NCBI RefSeq assembly: GCF_021184025.1
Contig: NZ_CP036537.1
Span: 2,232,001 to 2,296,000, forward strand
Reading direction: 5' to 3'
Length of the DNA stretch: 64,000 bases
From: Rhodopseudomonas boonkerdii
GTDB lineage: Bacteria; Pseudomonadota; Alphaproteobacteria; Rhizobiales; Xanthobacteraceae
Made by a program: the position numbers and the translations under genes. The notes beneath the pieces were generated by a model, which saw only the letters and a program-made list of their open reading frames with translations, ran no database searches and was not told the DNA's origin. Positions 36,853 through 45,151 of this stretch are shown in pieces. Position 1 is the stretch's first letter. Every line of letters begins with the position of its first letter.

Positions 36853-37653
36853 CTATACCCGCTCGATCAGCGCCATCGCACCATGCGGCGCACGCACCTT
36901 CGCTTCGTGGATCACATAGGCGAACACGTCGCGCGGCTGTTTCTTGATCTTGCCGTCGCTCACCTTGGGCAGGTCGTCCGGTTCGCCGCCGCCGGCATAA
37001 TGCTTGAACCGCCTGGCCCAGGCGTCCAGCGCCTTCGGCGCATAGGCGGTCGGGATCGAGTCCTCACCTTTCTGCAGGCGCAGATAGACGAAATCGGACG
37101 TGACATCGGCGATCGCGGGATAGGTTGCGTGTTCGGAGAATACCACGGGGATCTTGTGTTCGCGGAGGAGGGCGATGAAAGCCGGCGTGCGAAAACTGTC
37201 ATGCCGCACCTCGACCACATGGCGCAGCGTGCGGCCGTCGCGTTCGCGCGGCAGGAGTTCGAGGAAAGCGCCGAAATCGGCCTCGTCGAATTTCTTGGTC
37301 GGCATGAACTGCCACAGCACCGGGCCGAGCTTGTCGCCGAGTTCGAGCACACCGGAATCGTAGAAGCGCTTCACACTGTCACCGGCTTCGGCCAGCACCT
37401 TGCGATTGGTGGCAAAGCGCGGACCCTTCAGTGAGAACACGAAGTCGTCCGGTACCTCGCTCGCCCATTTGCGAAAACTTTCCGGCTTCTGCGAGCCGTA
37501 ATAGGTGCCGTTGATTTCGATGGAGGTAAGTTTGGAGGCGGCGTAGCTGAGTTCCTTCGCCTGGGTCAGCTTCTCCGGATAGAACGTCCCGCGCCAGGGC
37601 TCGAAGGTCCAGCCACCAATTCCGATGCGGATCTTTCCGGTCTTTGCTGCCAT
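36853..37653 (-). CDS. DUF72 family protein (YecE-like)
   Basis: 266 residues, TIM-barrel-like. Typical segments: RIGIGGWTFEPWRGTFYPE at the start, IEINGTYYGSQKPESFRKWASEVPDDFVFSLKGPR, then LGPVLWQFMP, VEVRHDSF and YLRLQKG. Biochemical role unknown. The start at 37653 has GGAGG upstream; an in-frame ATG at 37701 is less likely. It heads a two-gene operon with DUF488. Confidence 0.92.
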   Translation of the reverse strand: MAAKTGKIRIGIGGWTFEPWRGTFYPEKLTQAKELSYAASKLTSIEINGTYYGSQKPESFRKWASEVPDDFVFSLKGPRFATNRKVLAEAGDSVKRFYDSGVLELGDKLGPVLWQFMPTKKFDEADFGAFLELLPRERDGRTLRHVVEVRHDSFRTPAFIALLREHKIPVVFSEHATYPAIADVTSDFVYLRLQKGEDSIPTAYAPKALDAWARRFKHYAGGGEPDDLPKVSDGKIKKQPRDVFAYVIHEAKVRAPHGAMALIERV

Positions 37654-37948
37654 TCCGGTTCCTCCCGTTTTCTTCGAATCGCCCCTTGTGGAACGGCCCA
37701 ACCATTCCTATCTCGCATTCAACGGTGACGTCGATGCCTAACCGCTCCGTTGCCGAGACGACCTTGAATGACCTGAGCCCTTGAGTGGGATGGCGCGCCG
37801 GATGTACGTGCGCCGGTTGTTCGGGGTCGTTTGCATTTTGGGCTGACGCCGTTGCTTTCGCCGACCCGTTTTCCATATACATTCAAACGGTTGATGCGTT
37901 CCAGCAGCGCCTTGGCAGGTTCCTGCGCGGCGGATATATGCTGGCGCC

Positions 37949-39082
37949 ATGAACGATGCCATCACACCGGGCTCCGGACAGATCCTGCATGCGGGCGCTC
38001 CGCTGCAGCTGTCGGTCGTCGTCCCCACCTTCAACGAGCGCGGCAATGTGGCCACTTTGGTCCGGCGCCTCGATGCAGCCCTTGCTGGCATCGCCTGGGA
38101 AGTCATCTTCGTCGATGACAATTCTCCCGATGGCACGACCGATGCCGTGCGCGAACTGGCGCGGACGGATGCGCGGGTGCGCTGCATCCGCCGCATCGGC
38201 CGCCGCGGTCTGTCCGGTGCGTGCATCGAGGGCATGCTGGCTTCGTCCGCCCCCAGCGCCGCGGTTATCGACGGCGACCTCCAGCACGACGAAACGCAAC
38301 TGGCAAAAATGCTGGGCCTGATCGAGGGCGGCGAAGCCGATCTCGTGATCGGCAGCCGTTATATCGATGGCGGCAGTGCCGACAGCTTTGACAACAAGCG
38401 TGCCGGATTCAGCAAATTTGCCACTGTGCTCGCCCAGCAGGTGCTGCGCGTTGATGTCGCCGATCCCATGAGCGGTTTCTTCATGATCCGCCGCGATCGT
38501 TTCGAGCAGCTTGCTCCACAGCTCTCGACGCAGGGTTTCAAGATCCTGCTCGATGTCGTCGCCACTGCGCGCGGTGCGCTTGTTATCAAGGAAGTGCCCT
38601 ATACCTTCGGCTCGCGCCTGCATGGCGAGAGCAAGCTCGATTCGATGGTGGCGCTGGATTTCCTCGGCCTCATTCTGGCGAAGCTCACCAACGATGCGGT
38701 GTCGCTGCGCTTCCTGTTGTTCGCGCTGGTGGGCTCCATCGGCCTTGTCGTGCATTTCGCAGCCTTGTTCACCGGCCTGGAAGCCTTCGCGCTTCCCTTT
38801 GCCGAAGCGCAGGGCATCGCGGCTTTCTGCGCCATGACCAGCAACTTCGTGCTCAACAACTTCCTGACCTATCGCGACCAGCGTCTGAAGGGCCTGCGCA
38901 TTCTGCAGGGCCTGATTCTGTTCTATCTGGTCTGCAGCGTCGGTCTGTTCGCCAATGTCGGCGTCGCCTGGTCGGTGTTTGACAATGAGCCGATCTGGTG
39001 GCTTGCCGGGGCGGCCGGTGCGCTGATGGGCGTGGTCTGGAACTACGCCATGTCCGGCCTGTTCGTGTGGCGCAAGCGGTGA
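37949..39082 (+). CDS. GT2 glycosyltransferase fused to GtrA-like membrane domain
   Basis: 377 residues. The N-terminal part (1-240) is a dolichyl/undecaprenyl-phosphate mannose/glucose synthase-type GT2 domain (SVVVPTFNERGNVATLV, FVDDNSPDGT, VIDGDLQHDE, DPMSGFFMIRR). The C-terminal part (about 250-375) is a four-helix GtrA-like domain, which moves lipid-linked sugars across the membrane. It overlaps the next gene by four bases (GTGA). The pair probably makes and uses a polyprenyl-phosphate sugar to modify a surface polymer such as LPS or hopanoid. Confidence 0.93.
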   Translation: MNDAITPGSGQILHAGAPLQLSVVVPTFNERGNVATLVRRLDAALAGIAWEVIFVDDNSPDGTTDAVRELARTDARVRCIRRIGRRGLSGACIEGMLASSAPSAAVIDGDLQHDETQLAKMLGLIEGGEADLVIGSRYIDGGSADSFDNKRAGFSKFATVLAQQVLRVDVADPMSGFFMIRRDRFEQLAPQLSTQGFKILLDVVATARGALVIKEVPYTFGSRLHGESKLDSMVALDFLGLILAKLTNDAVSLRFLLFALVGSIGLVVHFAALFTGLEAFALPFAEAQGIAAFCAMTSNFVLNNFLTYRDQRLKGLRILQGLILFYLVCSVGLFANVGVAWSVFDNEPIWWLAGAAGALMGVVWNYAMSGLFVWRKR

Positions 39083-40608
39083 CGGCGGCCGATACCCGGA
39101 TGGTCCGCGGCGCCTTCGCCGTGGTCATCGGCCTCGTGCTGCTGCGTCTCGCGGCGTCCGCCTGGACGCCGCTGACCTTCGACGAAGCCTATTACTGGAT
39201 GTGGTCGAAGCATCTCGCCGGTGGCTATTACGATCACCCGCCAATGGTCGCTGTGGTGATCCGCCTGGGCACGCTGATCGCCGGCGATACGCCGTTCGGC
39301 GTGCGCCTGTTCTCGGTGCTGCTGACATTGCCCATGAGCTGGGCGATTTTCCGCGCGGCCGAGCTCTTGTTCGGCGGCAAGCGCATTGCGGTGTCAGCGA
39401 TGCTGCTGCTCAATGCCACCATGATTGCGTCGGTCGGTCTGATGATCGTCACGCCGGATGCACCGTTGCTGGTGGCTTCGAGCTTCGTCCTGCTGGCGCT
39501 GGCGCAGGTCGCGGCGACCGGGCGGGGCGTCTGGTGGCTGGCGGTCGGCGTTGCCGTCGGCCTCGCGCTGCTTTCGAAATACACGGCGCTGTTTTTCGGC
39601 GCGGCGATCCTGATCTGGCTCGTTGTGGTGCCGAAGATGCGGCGCTGGCTGATCTCGCCATGGCCCTATCTCGGTGGCCTCACGGCCTTCGCCGTGTTTT
39701 CGCCGGTGTTGTTCTGGAATGCCGATCACCAGTGGGTGTCGTTCATCAAGCAGCTCGGCCGGGCCCGTATCGAGCAGTTCAAGGCGGCCTATATCGCCGA
39801 ACTGATTCCCACCCAGTTCGCCTTCGCCACGCCACTGGTGTTCATCCTCGGCACCATGGGCCTTTATGCGCTGGCCCGTCGCCAGTCCGGCGCTCTGTCG
39901 TCGCGCGTGCTGGTCAGCGCCATGGTCTGGGTCATCGCGCTGTATTTCGCCTGGCACGCGCTGCATGCCCGGGTCGAGGCCAACTGGTTCGCGCCGGTCT
40001 ATCCGGCCTTCGCGATCGCCGCAGCGGTCGCCGCCACCATGGTCCAGTGGCGTGGCCGGGCGCAGCGCACTGTGGATATCTGTCTGCGCTGGGCAACGTC
40101 GGTCGGCGCTGTGATGTTCGTCGCGCTGGTGGTGCAGGCCAATACCGGCCTTTTGTCCGGTTACAAGCGCGACGCCACCGTACGCAGCGTCGGGGTCGGT
40201 TTCCCCGAGCTGGCTGCGGAGATTGAAGCCGTGCGTCAGCGCACGGGTGCCACTTGCATCCTGGCACCCGACTACGGAACCACGAGCTGGCTGGCGTTCT
40301 ATCTCCCGAAGGGAACATGTGTGGCCCAGCGTGGTCAGCGCATCCGCTGGATCAACATGCCGGAGCCCAGCACCGCAGACCTGGCCGGCAAGCTGCTGCT
40401 GGTCGCGCCGCCCGGCCTGATGGCCGATCCCGAATGGCGCGATGCGTTCAGCCGTGTTGAAAAGGTTGCCGAACTCCAGCGCAGGCGCGGCCCCCTTGTG
40501 ATCGAGGATGTCCAGCTCGACCTGCTCGAAGGTCCGACAGGCGAGGTGCTCGACCGCTCGTTGCCGCCCGAACTCGGCGGCGGCCAAGAAAATCGCAGGC
40601 AGCATTGA
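39079..40608 (+). CDS. GT39/ArnT-like membrane glycosyltransferase
   Basis: 509 residues, about 11 transmembrane helices. The first periplasmic loop has FDEAYYWMWSKHLAGGYYDHPPM, the ArnT/PMT acidic-motif and YYDHPP signature. A soluble C-terminal part (residues about 370-509) holds a disulfide-capable Cys pair (ATCILAPDYG, GTCVAQRG). It should transfer a sugar from a polyprenyl phosphate, made by the upstream GT2-GtrA gene, to an acceptor outside the membrane. GTG at 39079 overlaps the upstream stop. Acceptor unknown. Confidence 0.9.
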   Translation: MTAADTRMVRGAFAVVIGLVLLRLAASAWTPLTFDEAYYWMWSKHLAGGYYDHPPMVAVVIRLGTLIAGDTPFGVRLFSVLLTLPMSWAIFRAAELLFGGKRIAVSAMLLLNATMIASVGLMIVTPDAPLLVASSFVLLALAQVAATGRGVWWLAVGVAVGLALLSKYTALFFGAAILIWLVVVPKMRRWLISPWPYLGGLTAFAVFSPVLFWNADHQWVSFIKQLGRARIEQFKAAYIAELIPTQFAFATPLVFILGTMGLYALARRQSGALSSRVLVSAMVWVIALYFAWHALHARVEANWFAPVYPAFAIAAAVAATMVQWRGRAQRTVDICLRWATSVGAVMFVALVVQANTGLLSGYKRDATVRSVGVGFPELAAEIEAVRQRTGATCILAPDYGTTSWLAFYLPKGTCVAQRGQRIRWINMPEPSTADLAGKLLLVAPPGLMADPEWRDAFSRVEKVAELQRRRGPLVIEDVQLDLLEGPTGEVLDRSLPPELGGGQENRRQH

Positions 40609-40617
40609 ACCTTCGCC

Positions 40618-41133
40618 ATGGAGGCCGCGACCCATAACCGCACACAGACACGGGCGGTGATTGGGAAAATGGACAACACACAGCTTGCTTTCAGCAACCA
40701 CTCCGACTTCACGAACAACCGGGCGCCCCTGCAGGACAGCCCGCCGGCGACCCCCGCGCAGCCGGATATCACCAATCTGACCGATGTCGGGGGCCTGCGC
40801 GGCGCGCGCATCGCCAGCGTCATCAACCAGATCAATGAGAGCTATGCCGACCAGCAGTTCTCGACCCGGGTGGTCGCGGAGAAGCTCGGCCTGTCGGTCC
40901 GCTATGTCCAGGATCTGTTGCAGGGCTCCGGTCTCAGCATCACCGATCGCATCATGCAGCTCCGCCTCGACAAGGCCCGCCGCATGCTCACCGAAGACAA
41001 GCAATGCACGCTCAAGATCAGCGAAGTCGCCGGCGCCTGCGGGTTCAACGAACTGTCCTATTTCCATCGCAGCTTCCGCCGCCGCTTCGGCGTCTCGCCG
41101 GCCAAGTTCCGCATTCAGTCGATGAACGGCTGA
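40618..41133 (+). CDS. AraC-type helix-turn-helix regulator without sensor domain
   Basis: 171 residues. The C-terminal part (about 63-171) is a complete AraC/XylS DNA-binding domain with two HTH motifs (TRVVAEKLGLSVRYVQDLL and ISEVAGACGFNELSYFHRSF) and the closing FRRRFGVSPAKFR. The N-terminal 60 residues are polar and disordered, so there is no ligand domain. Start uncertain: ATG 40618 or 40669 (MDNTQLAF). It is 9 bases after the glycosyltransferase gene and may be co-transcribed. Targets unknown. Confidence 0.85.
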   Translation: MEAATHNRTQTRAVIGKMDNTQLAFSNHSDFTNNRAPLQDSPPATPAQPDITNLTDVGGLRGARIASVINQINESYADQQFSTRVVAEKLGLSVRYVQDLLQGSGLSITDRIMQLRLDKARRMLTEDKQCTLKISEVAGACGFNELSYFHRSFRRRFGVSPAKFRIQSMNG

Positions 41134-41140
41134 CCTGGAG

Positions 41141-41238
41141 CGTAGGGTTGGTGGGTGAGGCGAAGCCGTAACCCACCGGCCGAGCTTGCAACGAAATTCC
41201 GGCGGCGGATTGCGCTACGCTTATCCGCCCTACCTACG
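41141..41238. repeat. Palindromic intergenic repeat, family 3, copy 1
   Basis: Contains cgtagggttggtgggtgagg with cgtaacccacc, and ggcggattgcgctacgctta followed by tccgccctac. It lies between two convergent genes (AraC-type and phhA). A second copy is at 48696. Confidence 0.85.
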
Positions 41239-42118
41239 GTGTAGCGCTTCGTTTCTTCCTGAAATACGCCAACGTTCCGCGGCTGACGACGTGATCCTGC
41301 GGGACCACCTCATCGGCCGCGATGTCTTTTGCCTGCGCAAGCCGCGCATAGAGCGGGGCGAAATCGCGATAGCTGTCCTCCAGCAGTTTCTCGAAACTGT
41401 CGATGACGAAATAGGTCTGCTGGAAATCGTCGATGATGTAGTCGGTGCGCATCACCCGTTCGAGATCGAAACCAATGCGATTGGGGGAGGGATCTTCCAG
41501 CGCGAAGACGGATTCCGTCACTGAAGACAGGATGCCCGCGCCGAAGATGCGCAGGCCCTCTGCGCTCTTCATCAGTCCGAACTCGATCGTGTACCAGTAC
41601 AGCCGCGCCAGGTTCTTCAGCTGGCCGAGGGCCATCGCGCGCTGACCACCCTTTCCGTAAGCTTCCATGAAATCTGCATAGACGGGATTGGCGAGCAGCG
41701 GCACATGGCCGAACACGTCATGGAAAATGTCCGGCTCCTGCAGATAGTCCATCTCGCTTTCCGGGCGGATGAAGGCGCCGGCCGGGAAACGGCGGTTGGC
41801 GAGATGATCGAAGAACACGTCATCCGGGACCAGCTCGGCCACCGGCACCACCTGCCAACCGGTGAGAGGCTTCAACCGGGCGCTGAGTGTCGCCATGTCG
41901 GGAATGCCGCCGTCCGAGAGTTGCAGGTGCTGCAACGCGCTCTGGAATTCGTCGCAGGCGCGGCCCCGCAGCACCGTCTGCGCGCGGGCGTACAGCCGGT
42001 CCCAGCGATCGTGTTCGGCAGCGGAATAGGAGGCCCAGTCCTGATCGAGGGTGAAGTCGGCGCGCTTCGGTGCCGTAAGGTAGCGGTTCTTTCCGGTCGA
42101 TTGATCCAGCGCAGTCAT
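41234..42118 (-). CDS. phhA: Phenylalanine 4-hydroxylase
   Basis: 294 residues, iron- and tetrahydropterin-dependent monooxygenase forming tyrosine from phenylalanine. The two iron His are in IFHDVFGHVPLL, and the Glu ligand is in YWYTIEFGL. The start at 42118 (MTALDQ) is preferred to 42181. No pterin dehydratase (phhB) or aminotransferase lies adjacent. Regulator not evident. Confidence 0.95.
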   Translation of the reverse strand: MTALDQSTGKNRYLTAPKRADFTLDQDWASYSAAEHDRWDRLYARAQTVLRGRACDEFQSALQHLQLSDGGIPDMATLSARLKPLTGWQVVPVAELVPDDVFFDHLANRRFPAGAFIRPESEMDYLQEPDIFHDVFGHVPLLANPVYADFMEAYGKGGQRAMALGQLKNLARLYWYTIEFGLMKSAEGLRIFGAGILSSVTESVFALEDPSPNRIGFDLERVMRTDYIIDDFQQTYFVIDSFEKLLEDSYRDFAPLYARLAQAKDIAADEVVPQDHVVSRGTLAYFRKKRSATP

Positions 42119-42449
42119 GACGCTCTCCGATCCCGATGACCATCCGGACTTAGCGTGCCGCCAAAAAATGGTTCCGTCCATGGTCCGTGCCGGCGGGGGT
42201 CGTCCAGGAGAAATATTCTATCGCATGCAGCGTGAACGCGACAGCAATTCACCACCGCCCCAATTGCATTTGCAAACCCGTTTCCTTGCCGGATGGACCC
42301 TCCGATGACATTTTCAGTGAGCTAACAAAGCTGCTTCCGAAGCTGTCGAAAGATCACCGACGGCAGCAAAAACAGCCAACATCGCCGGCTTTTCCGGCCT
42401 GCTCATGCGAGCAGGGCCGAATTGTCGTCTCTGCGGCGGCAGCTAAAAC
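42119..42449. other. Divergent intergenic region
   Basis: About 330 bases between phhA and the Bug-type gene. It should contain both promoters. An inverted repeat TTGCA-TT-TGCAA lies at 42264-42275 and may be a regulator site. No gene is evident. Confidence 0.4.
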
Positions 42450-43466
42450 ATGTCTCGCAACCAAAGGATCACGATCGTGCGCTCCGTCCTGTTGTCCCGG
42501 CTTCTCTCCGCTGCCTTCGCCTCGGTCATGCTGACCACGGGGATCGGCGCGGCTTGCGCGGCTGACAATTGGCCCAGCCGTCCGATCAAGCTGGTCGTCC
42601 CGTTCCCGCCGGGCGGCGCCGCCGATATCTCGGCGCGTGTGTTCGCCGACAAGCTCGGCGAGGCGCTGAACCAGACCGTCGTGATCGAGAACAAGGCCGG
42701 CGCCGGCACCGCGATTGCCGCCGAAGCCGTGGCCAAGGCGGATCCCGATGGCTACACGCTGTCGCTGGCGCCGGCCGGGCAGCTCACCATCCTGCCGCAC
42801 ATCAACAACAAGGTGCAGTTCGATCCGTTCAAGAGCTTCACCCCGGTGTCGATCCTGACCTCGGTGCCTTATGTGCTCGCGGCGAGCCCCGATGCGCCCG
42901 TGTCAAACGTCAAGGAGCTGATTGCGGCTGCGAAGCGCGAGCCCGGCAAGTTCACTTACTCGTCCTGCGGTCCCGGCACGCTCTGCCATCTGAGCGGCGA
43001 ACTTTTCAAGAGCCTCACCGAGACCGATCTGCTGCATGTTCCGTTCAAGGGCAGTGCCCCCGCAGTGAATGCGCTGCTCGGCAATCAGGTCAACCTGTCC
43101 TTCGACACGCTGACCGTGCTTGCCCCGCAGATTCGCGACGGCAAGGTGAAGGGTCTTCTGGTCACCAGCCGCGAGCGTTCGCCGCAACTGCCGAACGTGC
43201 CGACCGCTGCCGAAGCTGGCGTCAAGGATTTCGTCGTCGATAGCTGGTTCGGTCTTGTTGTCCCCGCCGGCACGCCCGACGCCATCGTCGATCGCCTGAA
43301 TGCCGAAGTGGTGCGCATCGGCGCGCTGCCGGAAGTCAAGGAGCGCCTGGAAGCCCAGGGTCTCAGCGTCACGACCTCGACCCGCGAAGCTTTCGCCAGG
43401 ACCATCAAGGAAGACCATGTCCGCTGGGGCAAGGTCGTCGACGCCGCCGGCGCGAAGCTTTACTAA
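42450..43466 (+). CDS. Bug/TctC-family tricarboxylate-type binding protein
   Basis: 338 residues. Signal peptide (cleavage after AACA near residue 37), then the Bug signature: WPSRPIKLVVPFPPGGAADISARV, VENKAGAGTAIA-like VIENKAGAGTAIAAEAVAK, and the VPFKGSAPAVNALLGNQV block. It captures small carboxylates in the periplasm for TctAB-type transporters or for signalling. No tctAB genes are adjacent, as is usual for orphan Bug proteins. A terminator follows. Confidence 0.92.
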   Translation: MSRNQRITIVRSVLLSRLLSAAFASVMLTTGIGAACAADNWPSRPIKLVVPFPPGGAADISARVFADKLGEALNQTVVIENKAGAGTAIAAEAVAKADPDGYTLSLAPAGQLTILPHINNKVQFDPFKSFTPVSILTSVPYVLAASPDAPVSNVKELIAAAKREPGKFTYSSCGPGTLCHLSGELFKSLTETDLLHVPFKGSAPAVNALLGNQVNLSFDTLTVLAPQIRDGKVKGLLVTSRERSPQLPNVPTAAEAGVKDFVVDSWFGLVVPAGTPDAIVDRLNAEVVRIGALPEVKERLEAQGLSVTTSTREAFARTIKEDHVRWGKVVDAAGAKLY

Positions 43467-43492
43467 GGCTTCTGGTCTAATCTGAACGAAAG

Positions 43493-43524
43493 AAGGCCGG
43501 GGTGATTTTCACCTCGGCCTTTTT
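43493..43524. terminator. Bidirectional rho-independent terminator
   Basis: A 13-bp stem (aaggccggggtga / tcacctcggcctt, one G-T pair) with a short T loop is followed by a T-run on the plus strand and preceded by an A-rich run. It separates the convergent Bug gene and the binding-protein gene. Confidence 0.85.
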
Positions 43525-43532
43525 CTGTGCGC

Positions 43533-44753
43533 CTATTTCACCAGCGGGCAGCCGCCTTCGCTCATCGGGCGGAAGGCCTTCTCCGCCGGAACGGTCGCGA
43601 GCAGCTTGTAGTAGTCATAGGGATATTTCGACTCCGAGGGCTTCTTGATCTCGAACAGATAGATCGGATGGATGACACGACCGTCGGCACGGATCGTCAC
43701 GTCCCCGAACAGCTTGTCCTTGCCCTTGAAGGTCTTCATCTGCGGCACCACCACGCCGGCATCGTCGCTGCCCTTCGCGGCGACGGCGTTCAGATAGGCC
43801 AGCGTCGACGCATAGACGCCGGCCTGATTGCCGCTTGGCATCTTGCCGTTCATACCCGGGCGCTGCGCGAAGCGTTTGGCGAAGGCACGGGTATCGTCAT
43901 CCATATCCCAATAGAAGGATTCCGTCAGCAGCAGGCCTTGTGCGGTCTTCAGGCCCATGCCGTGGACGTCATTGATGAAGATCAGGAACGCCACCAGCTT
44001 CTGCGGGCCGTCCTGCATGCCGAATTCGCTCGCTTGCTTCACGGTGTTGATGGTGTCGGCGCCGGCATTGGCGAGGCCGATCACCTTCGCCTTCGATGTC
44101 TGCGCCTGCAGCAGCAGCGACGCATAGTCCGACGTGCCGAGCGGATGTTTCGACGCGCCCAGCACCTTGCCGCCGTGCTTGGTGATGTAGTTCGTGGCCT
44201 CTGCCTCGATGCCTTGTCCCAGCGCGTAGTTCACTGTGATGAAATACCAGTCGTCGCCGCCGCGCTGCATCATGGCCTGCGCTGTGGTGTTGCCGGTGGC
44301 CCAGGCGTCGTTGACCCACTGGATCGTGTTCGGCGAGCAGTCCTTGCCGGTGAGATCCGATGTCGCCGTCGATGAGGCGAGGAACGTCATCTTGGTGTTG
44401 CGCGCGATATTGTTGATGGCAAGTCCGACGGACGAGTTCGGCACATCGACGATGGCATCGACTTTCTCGACGTCCAGCCATTTGCGCGCGATGGCGGAGC
44501 CGACATCGGCTTTGTTCTGATGATCGGCATAGACGATATCGACCTTGATATTCTTGCCTCCGCCGTTGAAATCCTCGGCCGCCATGCGTGCGGCTTCCAC
44601 CGAGCCCATGCCGTTGGTGTCTTGGAACACGCCGGAAATATCGTTGAGTACGCCGATGCGAACCACATCGTCGGAAATCTGCGCCTGCGCCTGCGCCGTG
44701 CCTGCCATGAAGCAGGACGCCGCGGCGGCTAACATTGTCTTGTAACCCTTCAT
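43533..44753 (-). CDS. ABC-type (branched-chain amino acid family) substrate-binding protein
   Basis: 406 residues. Signal peptide of about 24 residues (MKGYKTMLAAAASCFMAGTA), then VRIGVLNDISGVFQDTNGMGSVEAARMAAEDFNGG, a binding domain of the type found with aromatic-acid transporters in this family. The start at 44753 has GGGGGAG upstream; a longer frame to 44963 overlaps the ferredoxin gene. It is the third gene of the P450-ferredoxin-binding protein operon, so its ligand may be the P450 substrate or its product. Confidence 0.9.
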   Translation of the reverse strand: MKGYKTMLAAAASCFMAGTAQAQAQISDDVVRIGVLNDISGVFQDTNGMGSVEAARMAAEDFNGGGKNIKVDIVYADHQNKADVGSAIARKWLDVEKVDAIVDVPNSSVGLAINNIARNTKMTFLASSTATSDLTGKDCSPNTIQWVNDAWATGNTTAQAMMQRGGDDWYFITVNYALGQGIEAEATNYITKHGGKVLGASKHPLGTSDYASLLLQAQTSKAKVIGLANAGADTINTVKQASEFGMQDGPQKLVAFLIFINDVHGMGLKTAQGLLLTESFYWDMDDDTRAFAKRFAQRPGMNGKMPSGNQAGVYASTLAYLNAVAAKGSDDAGVVVPQMKTFKGKDKLFGDVTIRADGRVIHPIYLFEIKKPSESKYPYDYYKLLATVPAEKAFRPMSEGGCPLVK

Positions 44754-44820
44754 TGTATCTCCCCCTGTTTGGTTGGTGACGCGGGTCCGGACGTTGCCGG
44801 TCGCGGTGATTGACACGAAG

Positions 44821-45144
44821 CTAGATCTGTCGCTCCGGCAGCCGCAGCACGAGCCCGTCGAGGGCATCGGTGATCCTGATCTGGCAAGAGAGGCGGCTGT
44901 TCGGCAGCCGATCCGCCGCCACGCCTTCGAGCAATTCGTCTTCGTCAGAGCCAACATCGCCAACGCGCGCGATCCAGTCGTTGCTCACATAGACATGGCA
45001 TGTTGCGCAGACGGCGGTGCCGCCGCATTCCGCGACGATCTTGTCGATTCCGTGCCGGAGCGCGGCCGCCATGGCGCTGTCGCCGATCGCGGCATCGACA
45101 CTCTGCGCGCGACCATCGGGATGGATGAAAGTAATGCTCGGCAT
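44821..45144 (-). CDS. [2Fe-2S] ferredoxin, P450 partner
   Basis: 107 residues, adrenodoxin/putidaredoxin type. Cluster Cys lie in AECGGTAVCATCHVYV and SRLSCQI. Glu/Asp-rich helix DEDELLEGV is the usual P450 contact region. It lies 7 bases after the P450 gene with GAGGA before the ATG. It resembles the arrangement of CYP199A2 and palustrisredoxin in Rhodopseudomonas. A ferredoxin reductase gene is not adjacent. Confidence 0.93.
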   Translation of the reverse strand: MPSITFIHPDGRAQSVDAAIGDSAMAAALRHGIDKIVAECGGTAVCATCHVYVSNDWIARVGDVGSDEDELLEGVAADRLPNSRLSCQIRITDALDGLVLRLPERQI

Positions 45145-45151
45145 GGGGTCC

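Noticed and set aside
39394..41067. 557-codon open frame on the minus strand
   Set aside because: It covers the ArnT-like and AraC-type genes in antisense; its sequence is Arg/His/Gln-rich and lacks motifs.
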